Positions 33,562 through 43,647 are shown, counted from the first letter of the stretch. The stretch: DNA of 64,000 bases from Candidatus Methylospira mobilis (GCF_009498235.1 NZ_CP044205.1:987716-1051715), one strand, 5' to 3'. Made by a program: numbers and translations. Notes: generated by a model from the sequence alone, not told the origin.

Positions 33562-33963
33562 ATGAATCAACTGTTGGCCATCGTTGCGGGTGGATCGGTG
33601 GGCGCGGTGGCGCGTTTTTGGGTGGCAAACGCGGTGTACGCGTGGATCGGACGGGATTTTCCTTACGGCACGCTGGTGGTCAATGTATCAGGCGCATTGT
33701 GCATAGGCTTGCTGAGTGAAATGCTGTTGCAGCGTTTCGCATTTTCCGCCGAAGCGCGCGCTGCGTTGATGATTGGATTTTTGGGCGCCTACACCACTTT
33801 TTCGACCTTTGCGCTGGAAACGATTTATCTACTGGAAGCCGGTAGCTGGGTCAAGGCCGTTGTCAATGTCGTCGCCAGCGTCATCTTTTGTTTGCTGGCG
33901 GTATGGGGCGGCATCCTGGCGGGGCGCTATTTGACGACCCAGTTGATTGCGAGGTGCCTGTGA
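33562..33963 (+). CDS. crcB: Fluoride efflux channel CrcB/Fluc
   Basis: CrcB is a small dual-topology channel that lets toxic fluoride leave the cell. The 133-aa product has four TM helices and family motifs GGSVGAVARFW, PYGTLVVNVSGA with the conserved Asn, and GFLGAYTTFSTFALE with the Phe box. The frame is open far upstream inside cysH; ATG 33562 is the natural start. I looked for a fluoride riboswitch in the 121-base gap before it and did not see the conserved elements. The stop overlaps the next start (GTGA). Confidence 0.93.
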   Translation: MNQLLAIVAGGSVGAVARFWVANAVYAWIGRDFPYGTLVVNVSGALCIGLLSEMLLQRFAFSAEARAALMIGFLGAYTTFSTFALETIYLLEAGSWVKAVVNVVASVIFCLLAVWGGILAGRYLTTQLIARCL

Positions 33964-34268
33964 AACGAGAAACTGTCAGTGTCGTTCGTATCTATCTGCG
34001 GGAGTCGGAGCATCTGCTGCACAGAATAGAAAAACTGCTGCGCGAGGAAGGGAAGGTGGCCGGTTTGACGGTATTGCGCGCGGTGGAGGGCTTTACCGGT
34101 CAGGGCGAAAAACATTCGGCTTTTCTGCTGGATCTTTCGCTGGATTTGCCGCTGGTGATCGAGTTTTTCGACAGCCCGGAGCGTGTCGAGCAGTTGCTGG
34201 CGCTATTGACCGCGCATTTCGATCTTCCCCATATCATTACCTGGTCTGCGGATCGCGTATCCGCATAA
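33960..34268 (+). CDS. DUF190 family protein
   Basis: The 102-aa product starts with GTG 33960 overlapping the crcB stop. It shows the PII-like fold pattern of DUF190: VSVVRIYLRESE, then AGLTVLRAVEGFTGQGE, then PLVIEFFDSPERVEQLL. DUF190 proteins are frequent neighbours of crcB and are thought to act with the fluoride channel or bind a nucleotide; the exact role is unknown. serS follows after 28 bases. Confidence 0.88.
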   Translation: MKRETVSVVRIYLRESEHLLHRIEKLLREEGKVAGLTVLRAVEGFTGQGEKHSAFLLDLSLDLPLVIEFFDSPERVEQLLALLTAHFDLPHIITWSADRVSA

Positions 34269-34293
34269 ATCCCGTTTTTCAAGGAGCTTGTAA

Positions 34294-35568
<1,275 letters not shown>

Positions 35569-35665
35569 GCGTGATCATGTAAATCGTAGCGGCCAAAATA
35601 CGGTCGTGCCTGGATCGTGAATTTCTGGATAGTCTCATTAATGAAAATTTTTAACTCAGCTTGCG

Positions 35666-35986
35666 TCACGCCCAGCTAGGAGTCCAACCAATGTAAACGC
35701 ATGACTCTTCTTGTGGTTTTTGCGATGTGGTTGCTGCCGTGTACAATGGATTTGGGTTGTATAAAGCCGTATTCAAGGCCTCACTGAATGTTTGGGGGAC
35801 TCTTGTCCATGTTTCATCCAATGCGTAGTAGCATTTTCCGCGTGTGTCAAAGTGCTCGCCGTTTAGCATTAGACCGCGCTTAAAGTCGCCTTCTCTATTT
35901 GAATGTATAATCACAGCTTTTCCTGCAAGAAAAGCAGTATTGATATCATGCTCGGTTACTTCTGTTCCATCTTTGGTTCTGTACAT
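35666..35986 (-). CDS. Hypothetical protein (106 aa)
   Basis: I do not recognise a family. The product has no signal peptide or TM helix. It has a compact mix of predicted strands (GKAVIIHSNREGD, GLMLNGEHFDTRGKCYYALD) and a proline/threonine-rich C-terminal part. ATG 35986 has a moderate GGAAAT upstream. It lies on the minus strand in an AT-rich accessory patch next to the carbonic-anhydrase-like gene, with a 60-base gap. The protein-like composition supports a real gene, with moderate confidence. Confidence 0.5.
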   Translation of the reverse strand: MYRTKDGTEVTEHDINTAFLAGKAVIIHSNREGDFKRGLMLNGEHFDTRGKCYYALDETWTRVPQTFSEALNTALYNPNPLYTAATTSQKPQEESCVYIGWTPSWA

Positions 35987-36046
35987 TTTATTTCCGCATC
36001 TATTCGAATGGCAATATAATATTATTGTTGCTAATTGCTGATATTT

Positions 36047-36622
36047 TCACTCGAGCGTTAAATTCAGCGGCTGGCGCAGGTCAGTCGATACTCGCAATAC
36101 ATTGCCTGTTTTGCCGTTATACCAGCAACCATGAACAGGAATATCGCGCGGCACCAATGGATGATGGCGAATACGGCGCGCATGTTCGGCAAGGCGCTGT
36201 ATGTGATTTTTGGGAGTACGCAAGTTTCTTGAGTCTTGCCTCCTGTCCCGGCGATTATCGTTCGAACTGTAAGAAAACTCGTCGAGCGACAAATTCTCAT
36301 CGCAATTCGTATGGTGAATAATATACCATTCTCGAGTGCCAAGCAGTTTGCTGGAGTCTATCAATGCAAGTATGGCATCGCGCGTTGCCTGGCCGCCATT
36401 GCTATAAACGATATGTGTCTCTCTATCTGATATGCCGATGAGTTTGGCTGGATTCACCCGCCCATTTCCAATGCATTTGCATGTCAAAATGGCGTTGTGA
36501 CGGCTGACTGTCGGCGTAGCTGCCAATGATTGCGATGATGGCGCTATGACCTGTTCATCGCGACCACAATTTTTCACATCAAGGTACTTAACATAAGGCG
36601 TGCGCGAGTTTTTCTGGTTCAT
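36047..36622 (-). CDS. Beta-carbonic-anhydrase-like protein with altered active site
   Basis: The 191-aa product follows the beta-carbonic anhydrase pattern. ILTC (first zinc Cys, Cys48), NPAKLIGI, the SNGG loop, LLGTREWYIIHHTNC (zinc ligands His103/104 and Cys107) and the C-terminal RIRHHPLVPRDIPVHGCWYN all match. The catalytic Cys-x-Asp-x-Arg motif is changed: three extra residues stand between Cys48 and the Arg, and the Asp of the Asp/Arg dyad is absent (CKCIGNGR). Zinc binding may survive, but normal CO2 hydration is doubtful. The start at ATG 36622 is supported by AAAGAGA; ATG 36643 is also in frame. Low GC suggests foreign origin. Confidence 0.72.
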   Translation of the reverse strand: MNQKNSRTPYVKYLDVKNCGRDEQVIAPSSQSLAATPTVSRHNAILTCKCIGNGRVNPAKLIGISDRETHIVYSNGGQATRDAILALIDSSKLLGTREWYIIHHTNCDENLSLDEFSYSSNDNRRDRRQDSRNLRTPKNHIQRLAEHARRIRHHPLVPRDIPVHGCWYNGKTGNVLRVSTDLRQPLNLTLE

Positions 36623-37645
36623 CGGTATCTCTTTACAGTCCACGTAAAATCATTATAAAAATATTTTTGGCTGGATTGAGGATGGGATGGTTGAATTTTA
36701 TTTTTGTCAATTTTAAAAACCTCATTGTATTGAGTGTAAGAATCGTTAAACTTAAACTGCCGGTTTTATCAAGATTATCATAAAATAATTATTTAATATT
36801 TTTTCCATAAAGGCGAATGGTTGCCATTTTGTTCTACGTTCCTGTTCTCGGCGTTTGTTTGATTAATCCAGTGATTCACAAATCACCGGAAAACCGGATT
36901 TGATGATCAGTTTGCTTTGAAAATGACGGATTATCAATCGGGTGGTTGCTTAAAAATATTAGGGAAATATTTAAAATAAATAGGGAAGTCCCTACACATA
37001 TTTAAATAAAACATTATTGATATGATGTCGTTTATGAAATAAAATAATTCCCGATCGATTCAATCAGGGTATGTCTGGCGGAGACCGGCTATGGATACTC
37101 GCATGTGCGGGTAGAATCAGCATTGGTTGGGACGCATCAAAGGTCAAACGGCATCGAAACATTCGATGCCGTTTGACACCCGAGAGCAGCCGAGAGTAGC
37201 TGGGGCAGCGGCACAGGCCTTGGCGATCTCCCGCCACTTAACATCTAACAATGAATCAATAAAATACAAATTAACCTTTAGGGAACCGCTGGTTTAATCG
37301 AAATATTTTGATAAAAATCACGTAAAATCAATTAATTATGATGAAATTTCGTGCGGCAAGCCGATTAAATCAGTGCTACCTTAATCGTTGACTCAGTACA
37401 GGGCCGCATTGCGTTTAGAGCAATACCAAAGTCGGGCGGTTTGAAGATTCCGGTCTACTGAATAAACTGGATTACGCCTTGCGCTTCACAAAATGTACTG
37501 GATTGCAAACTTTGTGAGTTCATTGAATCAACAGGTTGGTGCATCTATATAGTGCTATCGCTTTGCCTATTTCCCTGTATGACCGGCTATCCCCCGGAAA
37601 CTTCGTTATAATAAGCGCTGCCGTCTGTTTTCCTGGATCGAGAAG
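36623..37645. other. AT-rich non-coding region with a structured GC-rich island
   Basis: About 1 kb without a credible gene. Most of it is strongly AT-rich (36640-37065 and 37250-37400), fitting acquired DNA or an upstream regulatory region. A GC-rich island lies at about 37068-37245 with strong hairpins, listed separately. A TATAAT box (37607-37612) lies 34 bases before the P-type ATPase-like gene and may be its -10 element, but no good -35 is visible. Confidence 0.5.
37143..37177. repeat. Perfect 16-bp palindrome in the GC-rich island
   Basis: GTCAAACGGCATCGAA (37143-37158) and TTCGATGCCGTTTGAC (37162-37177) are perfect inverted copies around ACA. A second small hairpin, ACTCGCATGTGCGGGT (37097-37112), lies just before. 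No T-run follows, so a simple terminator is unlikely. Confidence 0.75.
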
Positions 37646-40111
37646 ATGAAAAGAATCGAGTTTGGCCATGATTGGGTTCGTATCGAAGACCAGGATGTTT
37701 TCGGTTTTGGCGCCGAGGCGGCGAAGAGACTGTTCGCCAGACGTGTTTTCGGGCTGCCCGAGATTGCGTCGGCTGTTATCGAGCCGTCCTCGGGATTTGC
37801 GCTGCTTCGTTACCGGTTGCAGTCGAGCAGTCCGGACAGTTTCAGAAACAGGTTGAGCGGCGTGGTTGCCGGTCAGCATGGCGAGCTGGACGATCATAAA
37901 CTGCCGGTCTGGTCCGGCAACGATAGAATTGCTTTACACCGCTGGAACGACAATATTTCCAGTCTACAAATCAAACACAGCGGGCGCGGGCGGCTGACGC
38001 TCCATCATCCGCTATTTAAAAAGGACCCGAACAAAACCGCAAACCGGGTAAAGCGTGCGCTTGATTCCCTGCCGGGAGTGGCGGCGGTTTCGATTTCCCC
38101 GTTGAGGGGCAATGTCCATGTGCGCTACTCCGCGGAAGTGGAACCTCTCAGTCTGGTACGCAAGGCCGAAGCCCAGATGCTCCCAGGTCTTATCTATCAT
38201 CCGCTGCCGCAGCACAAGGCGGTAGGTTTCAGCGCCGCCAATGTGAATATGCTTTTGTGCACGGCGGGACACTTCGTGTTTCCGGCGATGATACCGCTGG
38301 CGTCCGGGGTGCTGCTTGCAACCCGTCACAAATTGATTCGTCAAGCCGCCACATCGCTTATCCACGGCAAAGTGGATGTGCCGGTATTTCAATCGTTGGT
38401 GGTCGCCTGCTCCGTCGCAACGGGGGCGCCGTTGGCATCGGCCCTGGGCGAATGGTTTGGCTGTTACTGGCAGCGGCGCTGGCGCAAAAAAGTGGCGGTC
38501 GAAACACGGGAGTTGCTTGATGAAGCGCTACCCATGACTGGCCGTGCGATACTGGTAGACGAAGCGGGCCGAGAAAATCCCGCTTCCGTTTCCGAACTCA
38601 ATCCGGGCGACCGCATCAAGGTCGGCTCATCCGAGTTGATACCGGTGGACGGCATTGTGGTATTCGGAGAAGCGCTGGTCAGCGAGGCCGCAATACGCGG
38701 CATTCCGGGCACGAAACGCAAGCGTCCGTCTGACGATGTGTTTAACAGCAGCGTAGTCGTTTCCGGCAGTCTGGTCATCGAAGTGCGCCGCACACTGGCG
38801 CAAACGGAATCGGCAAAATTGGCGGACAGCATACTTGCGATGACGGCGCAACTGGCCGGCGATCGCGAGTTGAAACGGAAAGAACACGGCATGGCGCAGC
38901 GCAGCGTGCTGCCTACCCTCGCTCTTGCCGGCGTCGGCTGGGCGACCGGAAGTTTGCATACAGCCAGCGCCATTCTTCATCAGGACTGGATTACCGGTCC
39001 GTTCATTACCCTGCCTATGCAATCGTTTCAGGGAATGCGCGAATCCCTGCGATATGGCGCGCTGGTCAATACGGCAACCTCCTTGCCGCGTCTGGCTGAA
39101 GCCGACGTTCTGGTTATAGACGGTGACTACGATGCGCTGCTGGCGGCGCGTGTGGAGTTGAAAAGCGTACATACCGGGTTGAAGGATATCGATACATTAC
39201 TGGCATTATGCGCTTCAGTGGCCGTATGCCTGGGCGACGCGCGTGCCGAAGCCATGATCCGTATCTGCAGCGAAAGGGGGCTGGAATTACGCGAACTCGA
39301 TTCGGTTGCCTTGGCGCCAGGTAATACTCAGGTTGTCATTGGCGGGCATCGTATCGGTCTGCTGGAGCAGGAAAGCTCGCCTGAACAGCCCGGCCAGTCG
39401 TTGCTGTTGCAGGTGGATGGCATGGATATCGCCAGATTCACTTTCGGTTTTTCCACCTTGCCCAGAGCAGCGGAAAGTATCGCCGCGCTCAAAGCGTCGG
39501 GTCTGCATATTGCTGTCGTTTCTTCGCAATCCGATGAGGCCGCGCAGGATATTGCACTGAAACTTGGCGCCGACTTGTCATGCGGAGGCATGGGCAGCGC
39601 CGAGAGGGGCCGTTTTCTGCGGCGCTTGAAACAAGCAGGGCATAAGCCGGCCTATCTTGGTAAATACAATACCGTGCAGGAGCTTGTCAACGACGCGCAC
39701 GTTTCCATAGCCATGGGCGGCGTTTTTGACGATGACGGGTCGGTCGATATTTTCATATTGAGCGAACTTATGGATCCGTTGCCACAGTTGCAGGCTGTAG
39801 GCCGGGAACAGGAGTCCCAGGTCGGTGCTGCCTGCAATAAAGTAATATTGCCGAATCTGCTCTGTATCGCGGGCGCCTTTAGCGGGGTATTGAACGGATC
39901 GACTTCGACGCTGCTCGCCAACGTCGGCGTGTCGAATGTCGATCAACACCAGCGTAAAGCGCTAAATAGCAGGGTATCTGCATCAAGGGTTAATGCAGCT
40001 GTTCCCCGTTTGGTAGCGACGGATTCGTCTTTGCAGCGCCTATTGGCGTCGGATGCCGGTTATGGAAGGCAATCCGGTTGGACTCCGGTTTATGCCGTCG
40101 ATGCGGAATAG
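37646..40111 (+). CDS. P1B-type ATPase homologue with all catalytic motifs degenerate (pseudoenzyme)
   Basis: The 821-aa product has the layout of a heavy-metal P-type ATPase. Two ferredoxin-like HMA-type domains without metal-binding Cys (about 30-75 and 115-178) are followed by a TM region (about 195-265). The actuator domain (about 282-385) keeps NPGDRIKVGSSELIPVDGIV. A further TM pair lies at about 420-460, P/N-like domains at about 475-710 and C-terminal helices at about 733-765. The catalytic motifs are all gone: the TGES position reads RGIP (351-354), the membrane CPC position reads TLPMQ (455-459), the phosphorylation motif DKTGT reads DGDYD (492-496), TGD reads SSQSD (626-630), and GDGxND reads GKYNTV (672-677). 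The frame is intact, which argues for a selected non-pumping role. Metal specificity and function are unknown. Confidence 0.82.
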   Translation: MKRIEFGHDWVRIEDQDVFGFGAEAAKRLFARRVFGLPEIASAVIEPSSGFALLRYRLQSSSPDSFRNRLSGVVAGQHGELDDHKLPVWSGNDRIALHRWNDNISSLQIKHSGRGRLTLHHPLFKKDPNKTANRVKRALDSLPGVAAVSISPLRGNVHVRYSAEVEPLSLVRKAEAQMLPGLIYHPLPQHKAVGFSAANVNMLLCTAGHFVFPAMIPLASGVLLATRHKLIRQAATSLIHGKVDVPVFQSLVVACSVATGAPLASALGEWFGCYWQRRWRKKVAVETRELLDEALPMTGRAILVDEAGRENPASVSELNPGDRIKVGSSELIPVDGIVVFGEALVSEAAIRGIPGTKRKRPSDDVFNSSVVVSGSLVIEVRRTLAQTESAKLADSILAMTAQLAGDRELKRKEHGMAQRSVLPTLALAGVGWATGSLHTASAILHQDWITGPFITLPMQSFQGMRESLRYGALVNTATSLPRLAEADVLVIDGDYDALLAARVELKSVHTGLKDIDTLLALCASVAVCLGDARAEAMIRICSERGLELRELDSVALAPGNTQVVIGGHRIGLLEQESSPEQPGQSLLLQVDGMDIARFTFGFSTLPRAAESIAALKASGLHIAVVSSQSDEAAQDIALKLGADLSCGGMGSAERGRFLRRLKQAGHKPAYLGKYNTVQELVNDAHVSIAMGGVFDDDGSVDIFILSELMDPLPQLQAVGREQESQVGAACNKVILPNLLCIAGAFSGVLNGSTSTLLANVGVSNVDQHQRKALNSRVSASRVNAAVPRLVATDSSLQRLLASDAGYGRQSGWTPVYAVDAE

Positions 40112-40157
40112 TCTGTTTTCCGCGTGTGCAATATCAACATAGCCTAAACGACCCAGT

Positions 40158-40991
40158 ATGAGCGATTATCAAAAAATTTTTAATGACGTGCTGTCGAACA
40201 AGCCGTTTTTCGATGGCTTGACGCCATGGGATGATGCGAAAGTGTCTGAGCTGGAAGCTCGCGCCGCTACGCGCGCAGACAAACTGGCCGGTTTGCGGCA
40301 ACAGAATCTGGAGCGGATACTGGGGCTGGCTCAACAGGTGGCCGTACCCGGGGAAATCAATAAAATGGCGCCGCATTCGGATGGTTGGCTGGCGCAGTTT
40401 CTAAGCTTTGCTCAGGATGTCACCGATGAGCGCGCGCAACAGTTCTGGGCGGATATCCTGGCTCATTATATTGCCGACCCGGACAGCATTTTCAAGCGCA
40501 GTCTGTTCCAGCTGCACCAGATGGATATGTGGGAACTGGAGGCGTTCATCGAATACTGCGCTTTTTCGTTCAGTCTCGAAAGCGGCTGGCGCTTCATGTT
40601 CGAAGAGGCGCTGACGCGTCAGGAATTGTGGGGTTATGTGCAGGGTAACGACTATACCCAGCACTTTATCAATGTAGGTCTGCTGTCCGGCGACATCAGC
40701 ACGCTACATGCACGCAGCGCGCGCGGCATGCGTATCCGCTATGCGGAAAAAGAATACGCATTGCAATTCTCTGCCTCGGCGCAAACGGAATTTACCGCTG
40801 CGGGGGGGGAGGATGCTGCTGTACCGGCCCAGGCTGCATTTGGCTATCGCAAGTTTACCCCGGCAGGCCAGCAGCTGGCGCGTGCGGTGCGCTCCAAAAC
40901 CTTTTACGGCTATGCCCGCAATCTGATCAAGGCGCTGGACAGTGAGCGCGGCGTCGTTTTTCAATTAATAGAGTCTGAAGCGGCTTCGTGA
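40158..40991 (+). CDS. DUF2806-like protein
   Basis: The 277-aa product has no signal peptide. An N-terminal helical part (LEARAATRADKLAGLRQQNLERI) is followed by a segment typical of DUF2806/TIGR03899-type proteins: DGWLAQFLSFAQDVTDERAQ, then QFWADILAHYI, then a residue run like the family's proline/serine switch (DPDSIFKRSLFQLHQM). The C-terminal part has a winged-helix-like ending (YRKFTPAGQQLARAV). It begins 46 bases after the P-type-like gene on the same strand and could be co-transcribed. Its role is unknown; family assignment is from pattern memory. Confidence 0.6.
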   Translation: MSDYQKIFNDVLSNKPFFDGLTPWDDAKVSELEARAATRADKLAGLRQQNLERILGLAQQVAVPGEINKMAPHSDGWLAQFLSFAQDVTDERAQQFWADILAHYIADPDSIFKRSLFQLHQMDMWELEAFIEYCAFSFSLESGWRFMFEEALTRQELWGYVQGNDYTQHFINVGLLSGDISTLHARSARGMRIRYAEKEYALQFSASAQTEFTAAGGEDAAVPAQAAFGYRKFTPAGQQLARAVRSKTFYGYARNLIKALDSERGVVFQLIESEAAS

Positions 40992-41200
40992 AACAGCATT
41001 CCGATAATCTTTCGGTCTTTTGTTCAGCCGTCGTAGCGTCCGGCCTCTGACTTCCCGTAAATACAATAGGTGCTTTGCCGCCTCTTTCCTTACAGGCCGA
41101 GAGACACTCTGCGCGTCATGCGCTGAGAGCCTGAACACTTGACATTAGCCTTGCAACTGGCACAGGATCATCTTTAGCCACAAACACCAAGAGATTCATC

Positions 41201-42370
41201 ATGCATATGCATCGGCTATTAATTGTGCTCGGAATACTGGCGTCGCTGAACGTATATGTCGCTTTTCGTATCATTAGCCGTACAGACTGGCTGATACGGC
41301 ATCGGTTTTGTGCATGGTTGATGGCTACCGGCTTCTTCGCGCTGCAATTGACAGCGCCTTTGGGGGACAGCGCTCTGTTTCCGGCGCTGAAGAAGCAAAT
41401 CGCCATGGAAGCGCCATTCACCGTCATTAATTGGCTGTCCTATAGCGCGCTGGGTATTTTCTCTTGTCTGTCCGTTTACATGATCGCCGCCGATTGCATG
41501 GGGGCAGTCTGGAAACGGATTCCCAGGGCGCAGTCACTCCCCTTTAATTTTGAGCGGCGAGCGTTGCTTACATTGGGGGCTGCGGCGCTTGGCACCGGGG
41601 TTACCGGCATCGGACAGGCCGTATCCGGTCCGAGGGTGCGCGCGGTCAATATCCCTCTGTCCGGGCTTCCCGCCGGTTTTGATGGATTCAGGATAGCCCA
41701 GATATCCGATTTACATGTCGGGCCGACTATAGGACGCGACTATACTGAAAATGTGGTGCGTATGGTCAATGCGCTAAAACCGGATCTGATCGTACTCACC
41801 GGCGATTTTGTCGACGGCTCCGTCCGGGAGTTGAAGGACGATGTGGCGCCCTTGCGCGAGCTCGAAGCGCCGCACGGGACATTCTTTGTCACCGGAAATC
41901 ACGAATACTATTCAGGGGCAGCCGAATGGATTGATGAATTCACTACGCTGGGCGCGCGCGTTTTAAGCAATGAACACGTCCTGATCCGGCGCAATAACGA
42001 AGAAATCGTGCTGGCCGGCGTGACCGACTACTCGACTTTGCACATGCAGACTCCCGACGCATCGAACCCGAAAAAAGCGCTCGAAGGGGCTCCGCATTCT
42101 CGCGTCAAAGTCCTGCTTGCCCACCAGCCGGTCAGTTACCGGATGGCGCAAGCGGCCGGCTTCGATCTGCAGCTTTCCGGCCATACACATGCCGGACAAT
42201 ATTTTCCGTTCAGCCTGTTCATCCGGCTATTTCAACGTTATTACAAAGGTTTGAATCGGTATGAAAATATGTGGGTATATGTCAACAGCGGTACCGGATA
42301 TTGGGGGCCGCCATTAAGAGCGGGCGTGCCATCGGAAATTACTTTAATTCAACTAAAGCAGGAAGCTTAG
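41201..42370 (+). CDS. Membrane-anchored metallophosphoesterase (YkuE/YaeI-like)
   Basis: The 389-aa product has four N-terminal TM helices (about residues 4-22, 36-56, 73-97 and 121-140) and a calcineurin-like phosphoesterase domain. The domain shows all metal-binding motifs: ISDLH (Asp170, His172), GDFVD (Asp202), GNHE (Asn233-His234), LLAHQP (His308) and SGHTH (His328, His330). The family includes UDP-2,3-diacylglucosamine-type and other phosphodiesterases; the substrate cannot be read here. An internal twin-Arg-like stretch (RRALLTLGAA) stands before the fourth helix. Confidence 0.9.
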   Translation: MHMHRLLIVLGILASLNVYVAFRIISRTDWLIRHRFCAWLMATGFFALQLTAPLGDSALFPALKKQIAMEAPFTVINWLSYSALGIFSCLSVYMIAADCMGAVWKRIPRAQSLPFNFERRALLTLGAAALGTGVTGIGQAVSGPRVRAVNIPLSGLPAGFDGFRIAQISDLHVGPTIGRDYTENVVRMVNALKPDLIVLTGDFVDGSVRELKDDVAPLRELEAPHGTFFVTGNHEYYSGAAEWIDEFTTLGARVLSNEHVLIRRNNEEIVLAGVTDYSTLHMQTPDASNPKKALEGAPHSRVKVLLAHQPVSYRMAQAAGFDLQLSGHTHAGQYFPFSLFIRLFQRYYKGLNRYENMWVYVNSGTGYWGPPLRAGVPSEITLIQLKQEA

Positions 42371-42380
42371 AAGATATCCC

Positions 42381-43556
42381 ATGAATAAGTTAATAGTGTT
42401 GCTGATAGTTTTTGTTGTGAACGGCTTGTCATCCTGCACATGGGTGGACGAAGAGAAGATGGGCGATCTGGTATATAACGAATACCCCAAGGGAAGTTCA
42501 CCCCTGAGAATAACGCTGATTGACGATAACTCGCACATTAAAAACCCGACAGTAGAACTTTACAATATAAGTCTGGAATACGATCTTAAAGAAGCTTATT
42601 TAAACGGAATTAAATCCATGCTCATGTCGATATTTTCAGGTGTTGATATTAGCTCGTCTCCTGTTAACACGGATCGGTTTTATGCAATTCCCTACTTCGA
42701 CTATGTAACCGATTATAGCGGCAAATATAACGCTGCATTTAAGTTTATGGTGCGTATCGATATATTCGAGTCGGATACCGGGGCGCTGGTAAAAAGTTAC
42801 AGGACATCGGATCGTGTGGATTTCCAATCGCCGCATCATGCCACTAGTATCGGGATGCTGAATGCGTTTACGTTTTATTCCATGGCGCCCGTGACTATGC
42901 CTATCGCCTCCAAAATAGATGGCGAGTACGGAAAAAACTTGATTGAAGCAACTATCAAAAACTCGCTCGATGACATAAGATCTGAGATTAACAACGACGC
43001 GAGTCTTATCATGGATAAATCATCCATAGTCAATTGTTATTCAATCCTGAAATCAGATCCGTCTGTTGGTAATATCGCCTCCAAAATAGCAATAGGCAAT
43101 ATCGATGATCAATCTGTAGCGATGATGTCCAATGATGATAAACCCACTTTTGCCGAAACGAAGGAAATAGAAATATACAAGGAAAAAGCAGCCCAGTGCT
43201 GGGGCGATGCAGACCGGTTCTACTCGAACTCATACGTTTCCAAAGCGTTAAAGGTGCTGCACGAAGAAACAAAATCCGTTTTTCTTAATCTGCTTACGCT
43301 GTTGGAGAACAAGGCGATAACCTACGGAGAGTTTGCACGAATGAGGCAAAGTATAGCCAGTGCTTCCATTGCCGCCCGAGAGGATATAAATATTGAACTA
43401 AGCAAGGAAACAGCACCGCATGCTTGGAAAGCGCTGCAAATTGCTTCGGAAGCGCATAGTTCGGATAATAAAATAATCGAGGATATAGCGCATAAACTTC
43501 ATGTAAATATAATCAATATAAAAAAGGAAAATGCCGAAAACTTTACCATGCATTAA
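42381..43556 (+). CDS. Hypothetical lipoprotein (391 aa)
   Basis: A lipobox (NGLSSC, lipidated Cys19) follows a hydrophobic N-terminus. The mature part is low in GC and mixed in structure; a segment with FMVRIDIFESDTGALVKSYR suggests strands, and a long helical C-terminal half follows (KALKVLHEETKSVFLNLLTL). I do not recognise a family. It starts 10 bases after the metallophosphoesterase stop, so the two may form an operon. Base composition is more AT-rich than the flanking housekeeping genes, hinting at transfer. Confidence 0.6.
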   Translation: MNKLIVLLIVFVVNGLSSCTWVDEEKMGDLVYNEYPKGSSPLRITLIDDNSHIKNPTVELYNISLEYDLKEAYLNGIKSMLMSIFSGVDISSSPVNTDRFYAIPYFDYVTDYSGKYNAAFKFMVRIDIFESDTGALVKSYRTSDRVDFQSPHHATSIGMLNAFTFYSMAPVTMPIASKIDGEYGKNLIEATIKNSLDDIRSEINNDASLIMDKSSIVNCYSILKSDPSVGNIASKIAIGNIDDQSVAMMSNDDKPTFAETKEIEIYKEKAAQCWGDADRFYSNSYVSKALKVLHEETKSVFLNLLTLLENKAITYGEFARMRQSIASASIAAREDINIELSKETAPHAWKALQIASEAHSSDNKIIEDIAHKLHVNIINIKKENAENFTMH

Positions 43557-43647
43557 ATGCGCGGCCACCTTCTGCGATGACGCGGCTGCAACAACAGGCG
43601 TTCATGATAGAGGGCGATGCTCACGCTGTGGCCAGTCGATAGAGTAA
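43531..43647 (+). CDS. Possible 38-aa zinc-ribbon protein
   Basis: A short frame from ATG 43531 to TAA 43647 encodes Cys7-x2-Cys10 (PCIKCA) and Cys30-x2-Cys33 (RCSRCGQS), the spacing of a minimal zinc ribbon. It overlaps the end of the lipoprotein gene by 26 bases. A purine-rich AAGGAA lies immediately before the ATG, closer than ideal. Similar tiny CxxC-CxxC proteins exist widely, but chance cannot be excluded. Confidence 0.35.
   Translation: MPKTLPCIKCAATFCDDAAATTGVHDRGRCSRCGQSIE

Noticed and set aside
37200-37260. Integron attC-like site (AACATCTAAC) next to the structured island
   Set aside because: No paired core sites or integrase gene are present, and the match is short.
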